Shown here in pieces: positions 1 to 7,966 of a stretch of DNA of 32,888 nucleotides (the first letter of the stretch is position 1; each line of letters starts with the position of its first letter). The stretch covers positions 1-32,888 of the forward strand of contig WTHU01000120.1 of the NCBI GenBank assembly GCA_011523005.1. The letters are read 5' to 3'. Source of the stretch: Acidimicrobiales bacterium (lineage in GTDB: Bacteria; Actinomycetota; Acidimicrobiia; Acidimicrobiales; UBA8592). Under the pieces are notes generated by a model. The model was not told where the DNA came from. It searched no databases and was given only the letters and a program-made list of their open reading frames with translations. A program made the translations under genes and the position numbers.

Positions 1-939
1 ATTTTTCAGATCTAGTAAAGATTTCTCTGCATAATATTCTGTTAATTGCGACCTGCTTGGAAGTCCCATTTGATTAAGCCCTGCATGGCCACCTCTGACA
101 ACATCAGGGTCATCGTCTGGGTCAGGCCAATAATTCAACAACGTTCCAAAATCAATAAGTGGATCTCCCAGTGTCGTCATATCCCAATCAAATATTGCGT
201 GCACCTCATCTGGGTTATCTGCTTTAAACATGCAATTGTCTAATTTGAGATCGTTATGAACGAACGCTACTCGTTGAGGCTCTGGCAAATCAGATATCAA
301 AGCCGCATATACGTCATTCATTCCTTGGTGGTAACGTTCATCAGAAACTAGATCCCATCTCTTTTTCCATCCTTCCACTTGCCGGAGCACAAAACCATTT
401 GGCCTCCCTAAGGTTTCCAGCTCAACATCCGTTGGATTCAACGAATGAAACTCGGCAATCGCTGAAGCTAATGCACGACCAATTCGGTCACCTAAACGGT
501 CATGATGCCTCATTGAACGAGGTACGATCCCACGTATTACCTCACCAACACGGCGTTCCATAACAAACATTGCTGCACCAGCAATGTTTACATCATCACA
601 AAATAGATATGCGCGAGGCGCCATCGGGAAGATCTTCCAAAGTTTCGATAGCACCCTATATTCTCTTCCCATATCATGAGCTCCAGGGGCTAGATTTCCG
701 AATGGGGGTCGCCTCAAAACGAGTTCAGTTGCCCCAAATGAAACTAGGTATGTTAAGTTCGCTGCACCATTGGGAAATTGATGGACTTCAAATTTTCCAG
801 CAGTGTCTATCTCTTGAGGCAACGAGTCCCGCAAAAATGATTCAACTATTTCCCAGTCTAAATCTTCGCCAGCTCGCACAACCGCTATTTCGGGTTGAGG
901 CTCATCGCTAAATGGATCTACATCTTCAGGTTTCCACAC
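1..939 (-). CDS. APH-family kinase, ACAD10/11-like (partial, 3' end outside window)
   Basis: This is a protein kinase-like phosphotransferase of the aminoglycoside phosphotransferase fold, in the subfamily that forms the kinase domain of mammalian ACAD10/ACAD11 and includes bacterial LvaA. Characterised members phosphorylate 4-hydroxyacyl-CoAs so that an acyl-CoA dehydrogenase partner can remove the phosphate. Visible are the N-lobe strand LVLRRPP (residues 73-79), the Brenner-type catalytic motif VHNDLKLDN (227-235) and the metal-binding FDWD (250-253) followed by GDPLIDFG. The first 313 residues are present and roughly the last 30-40 of a typical family member lie beyond the window edge. 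There is no in-frame ATG near the 5' end. I chose GTG at 939 because it has no Shine-Dalgarno but has TACGAT six bases upstream, as in a leaderless start. An acyl-CoA dehydrogenase lies nearby at 2630-3739. The exact substrate is inferred. Confidence 0.85.
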   Translation of the reverse strand, partial: MWKPEDVDPFSDEPQPEIAVVRAGEDLDWEIVESFLRDSLPQEIDTAGKFEVHQFPNGAANLTYLVSFGATELVLRRPPFGNLAPGAHDMGREYRVLSKLWKIFPMAPRAYLFCDDVNIAGAAMFVMERRVGEVIRGIVPRSMRHHDRLGDRIGRALASAIAEFHSLNPTDVELETLGRPNGFVLRQVEGWKKRWDLVSDERYHQGMNDVYAALISDLPEPQRVAFVHNDLKLDNCMFKADNPDEVHAIFDWDMTTLGDPLIDFGTLLNYWPDPDDDPDVVRGGHAGLNQMGLPSRSQLTEYYAEKSLLDLKN

Positions 940-945
940 AGATTG

Positions 946-951
946 ATCGTA
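946..951 (-). promoter_or_regulatory. Candidate -10 box, leaderless start of kinase gene
   Basis: On the minus strand the hexamer TACGAT ends six bases before the GTG at 939. A possible -35 (TTCGCA) lies 18 bases further upstream. No Shine-Dalgarno is present, so transcription probably starts at or next to the start codon. Confidence 0.35.
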
Positions 952-1006
952 GATGGTGACAACGGTTTTTGCGAACTATCGTAGAAGCTAGAAAAGGAAA
1001 GATTTG

Positions 1007-2623
1007 ATGGAGAAACCTGAATCACAAATACGACAAGTGGAATTAGAAGATGTGATCTTTGAGAACCCATTCACAAATGAATTACGTGGGGATGAGCTGC
1101 TTACCAATACTCGCCGTCAAGTTCATAATGCATACTACTCAAGAGTTTTTCCTACTCCTACGGCAGCTCCGAAGACCCTTGCGGTGTCTGAAGAAGTTCG
1201 TTTACTGCTTGGCATAACGAGCGATGTTGCGGATTCTACTGAATTTGCAGAGATTTTCTCTGGAAATGCAGTCACTACAGATATGGATCCACATGCAATG
1301 TGCTATGGGGGGCATCAATTTGGGAATTGGGCCGGGCAACTAGGTGATGGTAGAGCAATCAATTTAGGGCAAGTTACAGGAATAGATTGCAATAGCTACA
1401 TGCTTCAGTTGAAGGGTGCTGGACCTACGCCGTATTCTCGAAGTGGTGATGGAAGAGCAGTCCTTCGGTCCTCCATTAGGGAATATTTATGCAGTGAGGC
1501 TATGCACCACCTTGGCGTTCCTACAACGCGTGCACTTAGTCTTTGCAGCACAGGAGACAACGTTGTTCGAGATATGTTTTACGATGGCAATCTCGCTGAA
1601 GAGATCGGTGCGGTTGTGTGCCGAGTAGCTGATTCATTTATTCGATTTGGGAACTTTGAAATCTTTTCTGCTCGGGAAGATATTGATGGACTGAGAACTT
1701 TGCTTGACTTCACAATCAAGCATCACTTTTGTGAAATCGATGATAATTCACCTCAAAAATATGTTGATTTTTTTAAAGAAGTTGTTTCCTCTACAGCTCT
1801 ATTAATGGCTCATTGGCAACGTGTTGGTTTCGTACATGGTGTTATGAATACAGATAATATGTCGATACATGGATTGACTATTGACTATGGACCGTATGGA
1901 TGGATTGATGATTTTGATCCGGATTGGACGCCTAACACTACTGACCGGCACCAACGTCGATACCGGTTCCGTAATCAGCCCGCTGTGGGGCATTGGAACT
2001 TAGCTCAGTTAGCTAATGCGATTTATCCAGTGGTGGGAAATGTTGAGCCGCTTCAAGAAGCCTTGGATGAGTACGAGGAGATCTTTGCACGAAGTTGGTC
2101 TGACATGGTAGCTGCCAAGTTGGGATTGGTTGAACATAGTTCAGACCCATCGCAACGCGTGATTACAGATTTGTTCTCGATACTTGAAACGGGAGAAATA
2201 GATATGACTATTTTTTTTCGTTCGTTGTCCTCGATAACGGTGGGGCCCAACACCAATATTGATGAAATAACTGCCCTCTTAAAGAGCGCTTACTACGAAC
2301 CTGAGTCTAAGCCTCAAGTACATTGGGAGTCTCTTCGTAGCTGGATCAAACATTATTGTGATGTGCTACGCAATCAGGGTGTTGCTGACGAACAGCGAAG
2401 AGAGCAAATGAATCAAGTTAATCCAAAGTATGTGTTGAGAAATTATTTGGCTCAGCTAGCGATAGATTCTGCGGAACAAGGTGATCTCAGCATGCTATAT
2501 GATCTTGAGAAAATGCTGAAAAACCCTTACGATGATCAACCGGAATTTGATAAGTGGTTTGTGAAGCGTCCTGATTGGGCAAAGGATCGAGCCGGGTGTT
2601 CAATGCTCAGTTGCAGTAGTTGA
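1007..2623 (+). CDS. selO: SelO/YdiU family protein adenylyltransferase
   Basis: This is a SelO-family pseudokinase; characterised members transfer AMP from ATP to Ser, Thr or Tyr of proteins and act in redox-stress responses. The match is strong over the full length of 538 residues. Visible are the glycine-rich YGGHQFGNWAGQLGDGR block (about 100-116), LKGAGPTPYSR with Lys136, SIREYLCSEA, the paired arginines in VCRVADSFIRFG (206 and 213), TDN (Asp283-Asn284) and IDYGP (Asp293). These correspond to catalytic residues of the Pseudomonas enzyme. The C-terminus is SCSS, with cysteine at the place where animal SelO has selenocysteine. The frame opens at TTG 1004, but ATG 1007 is better spaced from the AAAGGAAA site just upstream. 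The gene is divergent from the kinase and convergent, six bases apart, with the acyl-CoA dehydrogenase. Confidence 0.95.
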   Translation: MEKPESQIRQVELEDVIFENPFTNELRGDELLTNTRRQVHNAYYSRVFPTPTAAPKTLAVSEEVRLLLGITSDVADSTEFAEIFSGNAVTTDMDPHAMCYGGHQFGNWAGQLGDGRAINLGQVTGIDCNSYMLQLKGAGPTPYSRSGDGRAVLRSSIREYLCSEAMHHLGVPTTRALSLCSTGDNVVRDMFYDGNLAEEIGAVVCRVADSFIRFGNFEIFSAREDIDGLRTLLDFTIKHHFCEIDDNSPQKYVDFFKEVVSSTALLMAHWQRVGFVHGVMNTDNMSIHGLTIDYGPYGWIDDFDPDWTPNTTDRHQRRYRFRNQPAVGHWNLAQLANAIYPVVGNVEPLQEALDEYEEIFARSWSDMVAAKLGLVEHSSDPSQRVITDLFSILETGEIDMTIFFRSLSSITVGPNTNIDEITALLKSAYYEPESKPQVHWESLRSWIKHYCDVLRNQGVADEQRREQMNQVNPKYVLRNYLAQLAIDSAEQGDLSMLYDLEKMLKNPYDDQPEFDKWFVKRPDWAKDRAGCSMLSCSS

Positions 2624-2629
2624 ATTCAG

Positions 2630-3739
2630 TCAGCTGGGGTTGGGTTCCTTTGGGAGGCCGAGTATTCGCTCACCAATGATATTCTTTTGTATCCGTGAAG
2701 TCCCTCCCGCTATCTTCGCTCCTGGTGCTGCAAGAAGGCTGTCAGAGCCATGTCCGGATAATAGTGCTTCAATTTCGGCAATATCTGCTCGCAAGTTAGC
2801 GATATCAAACATTAATTCTGTGATTCCTAACTTGTTCAAAGAAGATGAAACCGATGCGGCCGGGCCCTGCCGTTGACCTAAGTATTGATAACTTTTTCCT
2901 TTTATGAGTAATTGCACAAGCTGTTGACGTTTGTCGTGGGATAGTTCTTTGTTCGCTAGAGATTGAAGGCTATCTAGTCTTCGCTGCATGGTTATGGCTC
3001 CTGCCCCTATTGAGCCTCTTTCCTTCGTCAAGATATCCATGCCTACGTGCCAGCCTCCATTTAGCGGCCCAAGGAGTGCGGTTTGCGGGAGCGAAACATC
3101 GGTGAAGAATACTTCGTCAAACTCTGCTTCACCTGTCATTTGGCGCAATGGCCGTGTTTCTATACCATCGCTCTGCATATCAATTAGGAAGAAACTGATC
3201 CCGCGATGCTTTGACAGATTTGGGTCTGTTCGGGCCATAAGTATTCCCCAGTTGCTGTAACGGCCCCCACTGCACCATACTTTTTGGCCATTCACTACCC
3301 AGCCATCACCATCTGGTTCAGCTGTGGTACGAAGTGACCCTAAATCTGATCCGGATTCAGGTTCGGAAAAGAGCTGACACCAAAGCTGTGTGGCATCAAT
3401 AATTGATTGAAGGTGGAGATTCTTCTGGTGATCTGTCCCATAAATTTGTACGCCTTGTCCTGCAAGAATGACACCAACCATATTTACGTATGGTGGAACA
3501 TCGGCTCGGGCGCATTCTTCAAGCCAAATAGATTGGTGCTCAGGCGTAAGCCCTAATCCACCGTGTTCTTTGGGCCAGTGAATTCCTGCCCACCCTTCAT
3601 GAAATAATCTTTTCTGCCAATCAACTCCTTCCTTTTCTAGTGCTGGTGGCAGGATGGCGCCGTAGTTTGGAGGTGCAACTTCAAGATTTTGTTGTAACCA
3701 GTCTCTGGCATTGTGCTTGAATTCCATTAAAGGGATCAT
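2630..3739 (-). CDS. Acyl-CoA dehydrogenase family protein
   Basis: This is a FAD-dependent acyl-CoA dehydrogenase (FadE-like), expected to make the alpha-beta double bond in an acyl-CoA thioester. At 369 residues it is full length for the family. The FAD/substrate loop WCQLFSEPESGSD (120-132), the middle beta domain with VVNGQKVW (148-155) and GEAEFDEVFFTDV (203-215), and the C-terminal GGTSRIQKNIIGER (345-358) are all visible. At the place of the usual catalytic Glu before GGTS there is Ala (IAGGTS), unlike the paralogue at 9292-10488, which has IEGGTS. The base may come from elsewhere, as in isovaleryl-CoA dehydrogenase, or the protein may be a non-catalytic subunit. The ATG at 3739 has no Shine-Dalgarno and TAACGT six bases upstream. 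Confidence 0.9.
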   Translation of the reverse strand: MIPLMEFKHNARDWLQQNLEVAPPNYGAILPPALEKEGVDWQKRLFHEGWAGIHWPKEHGGLGLTPEHQSIWLEECARADVPPYVNMVGVILAGQGVQIYGTDHQKNLHLQSIIDATQLWCQLFSEPESGSDLGSLRTTAEPDGDGWVVNGQKVWCSGGRYSNWGILMARTDPNLSKHRGISFFLIDMQSDGIETRPLRQMTGEAEFDEVFFTDVSLPQTALLGPLNGGWHVGMDILTKERGSIGAGAITMQRRLDSLQSLANKELSHDKRQQLVQLLIKGKSYQYLGQRQGPAASVSSSLNKLGITELMFDIANLRADIAEIEALLSGHGSDSLLAAPGAKIAGGTSRIQKNIIGERILGLPKEPNPS

Positions 3740-3745
3740 GATGTG

Positions 3746-3751
3746 ACGTTA
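3746..3751 (-). promoter_or_regulatory. Candidate -10 box, leaderless start of ACAD gene
   Basis: On the minus strand TAACGT ends six bases before the ATG at 3739, and no ribosome-binding site is visible. The spacing puts the transcription start at the start codon. Confidence 0.35.
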
Positions 3752-3822
3752 GTTGAAAGTTATGTGGAAAAGTAACTCAGCGGAAATTCTTCTATTGTTA
3801 GATGAGGGATAAAGGAGCATAA

Positions 3823-4842
3823 ATGGAGATTGTTGCTGGGATCAATCCTCGAATGCAGCTACGTGATGTTGGAGATTATGCTCGGCGGGTCGAGTCTTTG
3901 GGTTTTGATACTTTACATATTCCTGAAATGGTTCATGACCCATTTGTCATGTCTTCTCTCGCTTTAGCAGCAACGTCTTCGTTACATGTACGTACAGGAG
4001 TTGCTCTAGCCTTTGTCAGAAGCCCCATGGTTTCGGCTCTTTCTGCTTGGGATCTTGCACAGTTATCTGAGGGTCGCTTTGATTTAGGTTTAGGTACCCA
4101 GATCCGGAAAAATGTTGAGGAACGGTATGGAATGCCCTTTGATAAACCTGTGAATAGGTTGAGTGAATATATTGGTGCTGTTAGGGCGTGCTTTGATTCT
4201 TTTGGGAAGAGGGAGTGTGTTCCCTTTCAGGGCGAGTTTTATAATTTGTCTCGTTTACAGGATGAATTTATTCCTGAGTCTTTAGGTGACATTCGCGTTC
4301 CTGAAATTTGGTTGGGAGCGGTAGGTCCGAAGTTGAGTGCATTGGCTGCTGAACAGTGTGATGGTTTAATTACACATCCAACCAATTCGCATTCTCTTCA
4401 TTTGAGAGAAAATATTATTCCTTTGATTGATTCCACTTCTGGTGTAGGTTACACAAGAATCTTTCCGGTGATCGCTGCACCGTTGACGGTGGTGACAGAT
4501 ACTGCTGCGGAGCGTGAGAGACTTATTGATGAGAAGAAAAAAATGCTTGCTTTCTTATACTCAACTCCTTCCTACACGCCGACCCTTGACCTTTTGGGCT
4601 TTGGGGATTTGGGTGTAGATCTGAGAAAACGGTTTTCGGCTGGTGAAGGTGAGGAGAACTACCGGTTGATACCTGATGAGTTATTTCATCAAGTTGTTAT
4701 TGCTTGTTCATTTAATGATTTGGCCGATGAAGTGCATGCACGCTTCGGTGGCCTCGTTAGCGGGGTTACTTTACGTCCACCTGTAGATACGAAATGTGAT
4801 GATGCTTTAAGATCGTCTATTGAGGCGCTGAAGGGAATATAG
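3823..4842 (+). CDS. LLM class F420-dependent oxidoreductase (TIGR03617-like)
   Basis: This is a luciferase-like monooxygenase-fold (TIM barrel) oxidoreductase that probably uses coenzyme F420 or FMN; the substrate is unknown. Over 339 residues it shows the usual sequence of LLM landmarks: an N-terminal strand MEIVAGINP, an acidic LHIPEMVHDPF segment near residues 30-40, the RTGVALAFVRSP block, the LSEGRFDLGLGTQ signature and a C-terminal region resembling actinobacterial TIGR03617 proteins. AAAGGAG lies five bases before the ATG. It stands alone on the plus strand, divergent from the acyl-CoA dehydrogenase at 2630-3739 and convergent with the LLM gene at 4859-5899. A perfect 18-base palindrome contains its stop codon. 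Confidence 0.88.
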   Translation: MEIVAGINPRMQLRDVGDYARRVESLGFDTLHIPEMVHDPFVMSSLALAATSSLHVRTGVALAFVRSPMVSALSAWDLAQLSEGRFDLGLGTQIRKNVEERYGMPFDKPVNRLSEYIGAVRACFDSFGKRECVPFQGEFYNLSRLQDEFIPESLGDIRVPEIWLGAVGPKLSALAAEQCDGLITHPTNSHSLHLRENIIPLIDSTSGVGYTRIFPVIAAPLTVVTDTAAERERLIDEKKKMLAFLYSTPSYTPTLDLLGFGDLGVDLRKRFSAGEGEENYRLIPDELFHQVVIACSFNDLADEVHARFGGLVSGVTLRPPVDTKCDDALRSSIEALKGI

Positions 4843-4850
4843 ATATTCCC
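4833..4850. terminator. Perfect inverted repeat over the stop codon, between convergent genes
   Basis: GGGAATAT and ATATTCCC flank two bases (AG). The TAG stop of the plus-strand LLM gene lies in the middle. As RNA the hairpin would be a seven-pair stem with loop TAGA, readable from either strand. It has no U-tract, so it is a possible bidirectional terminator or 3'-end stabiliser rather than a textbook intrinsic terminator. Confidence 0.45.
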
Positions 4851-4858
4851 ATTCGCCG

Positions 4859-5899
4859 TTAGGAAATGATTTCCTTTAATTTTTCAACGATTTTCATTTG
4901 TTCTTCTGGCGGTCCGATCGGTCCAATATTTAGGTAGGTCACGCCTGCTTCGGCGAATTGGGCTATTTTTTCTTTGATGTAGCCTTCCGGGCCGACGAGA
5001 TTCATGCCTTCAAGTAGTTCAAGAGGAACTGCTGCTTCAGCTTCCTTTTTCTTACCTGATAGATAGAGATCTTGTATTTGAAGAGCCTCTTGTTCAAAAC
5101 CGTATCGTTGGACTAAAGAATTGTAGAAGTTTCTTCCTCGCGCTCCCATACCTCCGACATAAAGGGCAGTATTTGGTCGTCCGAAATCAAGGTATTGTTT
5201 GACATCGTCACCGATTGCTACCATCCCTCCAGCAACAATGTCGAGTGGAGGAAGATCGCTACTTCGTTTGCTAAGCCCTATTTTAAGAGCATCACCAAAT
5301 GCGAGATCTGCTTTGTCGGGCATGAATAATGTTGGTAGCCAGCCTTCAGCAAGTTCAGCTGTGAGCTCCACATTTTTTGGACCTAGTGAGGCTATGTGTA
5401 TGGGAATGTTTGGGCGCAGCGGATGGGTGATAATTTTTAGAGGTTTGCCCAATCCAGTTCCTTGGTCTTCCGGAAGAGGTAGCGTGTAGTACTTACCGTC
5501 GTATGTTAGCTTCTCCTCTCGCTTCCATACCTTCCTGCATATCTCGATTGCCTCTCTGGTGTGGCCCAGCGGGGCCTTGTATGGAATTCCATGAAAGCCT
5601 TCTATAACCTGTGGCCCTGAAGCCCCAAGGCCCAGAACAAATCGGCCATTTGATATTTCATCCATGCCTACAGCGGTCATTGCTAATAGCGTTGGTGTCC
5701 GACTATATATTGGAAGAATTCCTGACCCTATTTGCACAGTGTCTGTTTTCGCCGCTAGGTATCCCATGGCTGAAACTGCATCGGCCGCATATGCTTCGGG
5801 TACATAGATTAAGTCGAGTCCGGCTTTTTCGAGTTGGACGACTCGGTCAACTGCCTCCGAAAACCTATTTGAGTATGGAAGCAACATTGCTAGTTTCAT
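4859..5899 (-). CDS. LLM class F420-dependent oxidoreductase (TIGR03559/Rv3520c-like)
   Basis: This is a 346-residue luciferase-like oxidoreductase, probably F420-dependent, and the last gene of the thiolase-MarR-SDR-hydratase operon. It carries the LLM signature GRFVLGLGASGPQVIEG, followed by the HPLRPNIPIHIASLGPKN strand and the C-terminal TALYVGGMGARG segment typical of the Rv3520c-like group. It is clearly paralogous to the protein at 15394-16449. The frame is open further upstream, but ATG 5899 is chosen because AAAGGAGAAAAC precedes it and earlier starts would run into the hydratase gene. The gap to the hydratase stop is 31 bases. Its place in a beta-oxidation operon suggests it reduces or oxidises an intermediate of the same pathway (inference). 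Confidence 0.88.
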   Translation of the reverse strand: MKLAMLLPYSNRFSEAVDRVVQLEKAGLDLIYVPEAYAADAVSAMGYLAAKTDTVQIGSGILPIYSRTPTLLAMTAVGMDEISNGRFVLGLGASGPQVIEGFHGIPYKAPLGHTREAIEICRKVWKREEKLTYDGKYYTLPLPEDQGTGLGKPLKIITHPLRPNIPIHIASLGPKNVELTAELAEGWLPTLFMPDKADLAFGDALKIGLSKRSSDLPPLDIVAGGMVAIGDDVKQYLDFGRPNTALYVGGMGARGRNFYNSLVQRYGFEQEALQIQDLYLSGKKKEAEAAVPLELLEGMNLVGPEGYIKEKIAQFAEAGVTYLNIGPIGPPEEQMKIVEKLKEIIS

Positions 5900-5930
5900 G
5901 TTTTCTCCTTTGGTTGAGGAATTTTTGCCT

Positions 5931-6689
5931 CTACGTTCCTGACCAGTTAGGTGAGCGCTTTTCGGCAAAGGACGCTGGACCTTCCTTTGCATCGTTTGAA
6001 GTGAAGACCTTTACCATGTGAGGTTTTTGAAGTTCCCAAAACTCCTCTTCTGTTATACCTTGCTGTGCTTGTATTAAGGCTTTCGAAGCTGCAACGGCTA
6101 GTGGCGCATTCTCCGCTATCTGTTCAGCCAGCTCTAGAGCAGCATCGATGGTTCCTCCATTATCTGTAACTCGTGAAACTAATCCATAGTTTTTCGCTTC
6201 GTCAGATGTTATAGGTTGACCAGTTAACGCCATCTCCATAGCTACCGAGTACGGCAACCTTCGAGGTAATCGAAGCAAAGCTCCTCCAGCTGCGAATAAA
6301 CCGACTTTGACCTCTCTGATTCCTATTTTTGCATCCTTAGCTGCGACTAGCAGATCGCAAGTTAGTGCAACTTCAAGGCCACCTGCTAAAGCAAATCCTT
6401 CAATTGCTGCAATTAGTGGTTTCTTTGACCCTGTTTCAAGAAATTGGTCAAACCCCTTTGGCGGCCCTCCTGCTGCGAAAGCTTTAAGGTCCATTCCCGA
6501 GCAGAATCCTCTCCCGTTTCCGGTCAATACGCCTGCAGTTAGTCCATCATTTGAATCAAGTTCCTCAACTGCTGCAAGAAGGCCTTGAGCAAGATCCGTG
6601 TTGATCGCATTCATTGCTTCAGGACGGTTAAGCGTAATCAAGAGAACTCTGCCCCTCGTTTCTGTGAGGACTGCGCTGTTTTCTGTCAT
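5931..6689 (-). CDS. Enoyl-CoA hydratase (crotonase family)
   Basis: This is a 252-residue crotonase-fold enzyme predicted to hydrate trans-2-enoyl-CoA to 3-hydroxyacyl-CoA. The oxyanion-hole segments GFCSGMDL (61-68) and GFALAGGLEVAL (98-109) are present. Both glutamates of the true hydratases are conserved: Glu126 in REVKVG and Glu152 in AMEMALTG. The canonical PGxGGTQRLPR loop is changed to AAGGALLRLPR. The start has AAGGAG six bases upstream, in the nine-base gap after the SDR stop codon. It sits between the SDR and the LLM gene in the operon read from 9145, matching the second step of the beta-oxidation cycle encoded there. Confidence 0.92.
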   Translation of the reverse strand: MTENSAVLTETRGRVLLITLNRPEAMNAINTDLAQGLLAAVEELDSNDGLTAGVLTGNGRGFCSGMDLKAFAAGGPPKGFDQFLETGSKKPLIAAIEGFALAGGLEVALTCDLLVAAKDAKIGIREVKVGLFAAGGALLRLPRRLPYSVAMEMALTGQPITSDEAKNYGLVSRVTDNGGTIDAALELAEQIAENAPLAVAASKALIQAQQGITEEEFWELQKPHMVKVFTSNDAKEGPASFAEKRSPNWSGT

Positions 6690-6698
6690 TCTTACTCC

Positions 6699-7469
6699 TT
6701 ATTTTGGTGGAAGGCGAACGCCGCCGTCTACTCTGATTGTTTCACCATTCATGTAATCATTTGTTATACATTCAGTGACCATTGATGCGAGTTCGCTGGC
6801 GTACCCGAGTCTCTTGGGAAACAGAACGCTTTGCCCGAGATGCGCTTTAAATTGGTCTGACGCTTCTCCCTCTCCGTAGATTGGTGTATCGATGAGTCCA
6901 GGAGCAATTGTATTTATCCTGATCCCGAGCGGCACCAGATCGCGTGCTATCGGGAGAGTCATTCCTACAACGCCGCCTTTGGAAGCTGAATAGGCGTTTT
7001 GACCTGTTTGCCCATCGAACGCAGCAACTGAAGCCATGTTTACTATGGCTCCTCGCTGCCCATCACTATCAAGTGGATCTGTTTTAGCCATGGAAGCTGC
7101 TCCGAGTCGGATGCAGTTGAACGTACCTATGAGATTCACGCGAATTACGAACTCAAATTGCGCTAAGGGCATAGGGTCGCCATTTCGGTCTACTGTCCGA
7201 GAAGCGCTTCCGATCCCAGCACCATTTACTAATGCCCGTAAAGGGCCCATTTCCATAGCGGCGTCCATTGCAGCTTGAACTTGTTCCTCATCAGCTACAT
7301 CGGCTTTTACATATAAGCCTCCTAGTTCTTTAGCGACTGCTTCTCCTTTTTCGTCCTGCAGGTCAACGATGACGCAGCGTGCTCCAAGACCGGCTAGGTT
7401 TCTTGCGCTTGCTTCGCCGATTCCGGATGCTCCACCGGTAATGACAGCTGATGCCCCTGTTAAGTCCAT
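6699..7469 (-). CDS. SDR family 3-hydroxyacyl-CoA dehydrogenase (HSD10-like)
   Basis: This is a 256-residue classical short-chain dehydrogenase, closest in pattern to type II 3-hydroxyacyl-CoA dehydrogenase (HSD17B10). It should oxidise 3-hydroxyacyl-CoA to 3-ketoacyl-CoA with NAD. Visible are TGGASGIG (11-18), Asp36 at the end of the second strand (an NAD rather than NADP preference), NGAG (82-85) and the catalytic Ser147, Tyr160 and Lys164 (YSASK). The AFDGQTGQNAYSASKGG stretch and the C-terminal GETIRVDGGVRLPPK are typical of this group. The ATG follows the MarR stop by three bases, with GGAG inside the MarR end, so the two are translationally linked. In the operon it takes the place of the dehydrogenase half of FadB. 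Confidence 0.92.
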   Translation of the reverse strand: MDLTGASAVITGGASGIGEASARNLAGLGARCVIVDLQDEKGEAVAKELGGLYVKADVADEEQVQAAMDAAMEMGPLRALVNGAGIGSASRTVDRNGDPMPLAQFEFVIRVNLIGTFNCIRLGAASMAKTDPLDSDGQRGAIVNMASVAAFDGQTGQNAYSASKGGVVGMTLPIARDLVPLGIRINTIAPGLIDTPIYGEGEASDQFKAHLGQSVLFPKRLGYASELASMVTECITNDYMNGETIRVDGGVRLPPK

Positions 7470-7472
7470 AAT

Positions 7473-7961
7473 TTATTCTCCTTTGTAATCAACTTTTGAA
7501 TGATCTTTTCTTACTTTATTAAGGTTGGTTCTAAACTTTTGCAGGACACCTGCGAGTTGAGATCGTTCTTCCCTAGTAACTCCTTCTCGGAATAGATCTC
7601 TTAAATCTAAATCTCTTTGCTCAAGCTGAGCAGCTAACTCTTTACCCTCATCTGTTAACCCAACAAGCCAGACACGTTTATCTTTAGGGTCCGCTTTTCT
7701 ATCAACTAATTTCCTCTTCTCTAAATCATCAATGAGTGCCCCAGCAGATGCACGCCCCATCCCAAGACATTTCCCTACGTTAGTTTGAGATAATGATCCA
7801 TGTTCATATAACAGCGCCATCAATGCCACTCCGGAAAGATTTAAGTCGAAATCAAGGAATACCTCATCGAAAGTTCGTCGAATATCTCGTGCAGCTAACA
7901 TAATTGACCACTCGACACGGCTCCATGGCGGCGCAATAAGTTCTTTGGGGGTTTCTGCCAT
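7473..7961 (-). CDS. MarR family transcriptional regulator
   Basis: This is a 162-residue winged helix-turn-helix regulator. The DNA-binding region runs from about residue 45 to 110: LSQTNVGKCLGMGRASAGAL is the helix-turn-helix, and DPKDKRVWLVGLTDEG is the MarR wing with its conserved D-x-R and T-x-x-G. Flanking helices form the dimer interface. It lies inside the beta-oxidation operon, five bases after the thiolase stop and three before the SDR start, so it is probably autoregulated and may sense an acyl-CoA or related ligand (inference). A palindrome at 9233-9246 over the operon promoter is its best candidate operator. AAGGAC within the thiolase end serves as the ribosome site. Confidence 0.92.
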   Translation of the reverse strand: MAETPKELIAPPWSRVEWSIMLAARDIRRTFDEVFLDFDLNLSGVALMALLYEHGSLSQTNVGKCLGMGRASAGALIDDLEKRKLVDRKADPKDKRVWLVGLTDEGKELAAQLEQRDLDLRDLFREGVTREERSQLAGVLQKFRTNLNKVRKDHSKVDYKGE

Positions 7962-7966
7962 AGTCC

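Noticed and set aside
46-911. Two plus-strand reading frames opposite the partial kinase gene
   Set aside because: The minus-strand frame is continuous and carries clear kinase motifs; the plus-strand peptides resemble nothing.
2208-2220. Run of eight T in the SelO gene as a slippage or frameshift site
   Set aside because: The frame is intact through the run and the protein continues with normal family sequence to its C-terminus.
2590-2623. SelO as a selenoprotein
   Set aside because: The residue at the selenocysteine position is an ordinary TGC cysteine codon, and the TGA that follows is the terminal stop with no sign of read-through.
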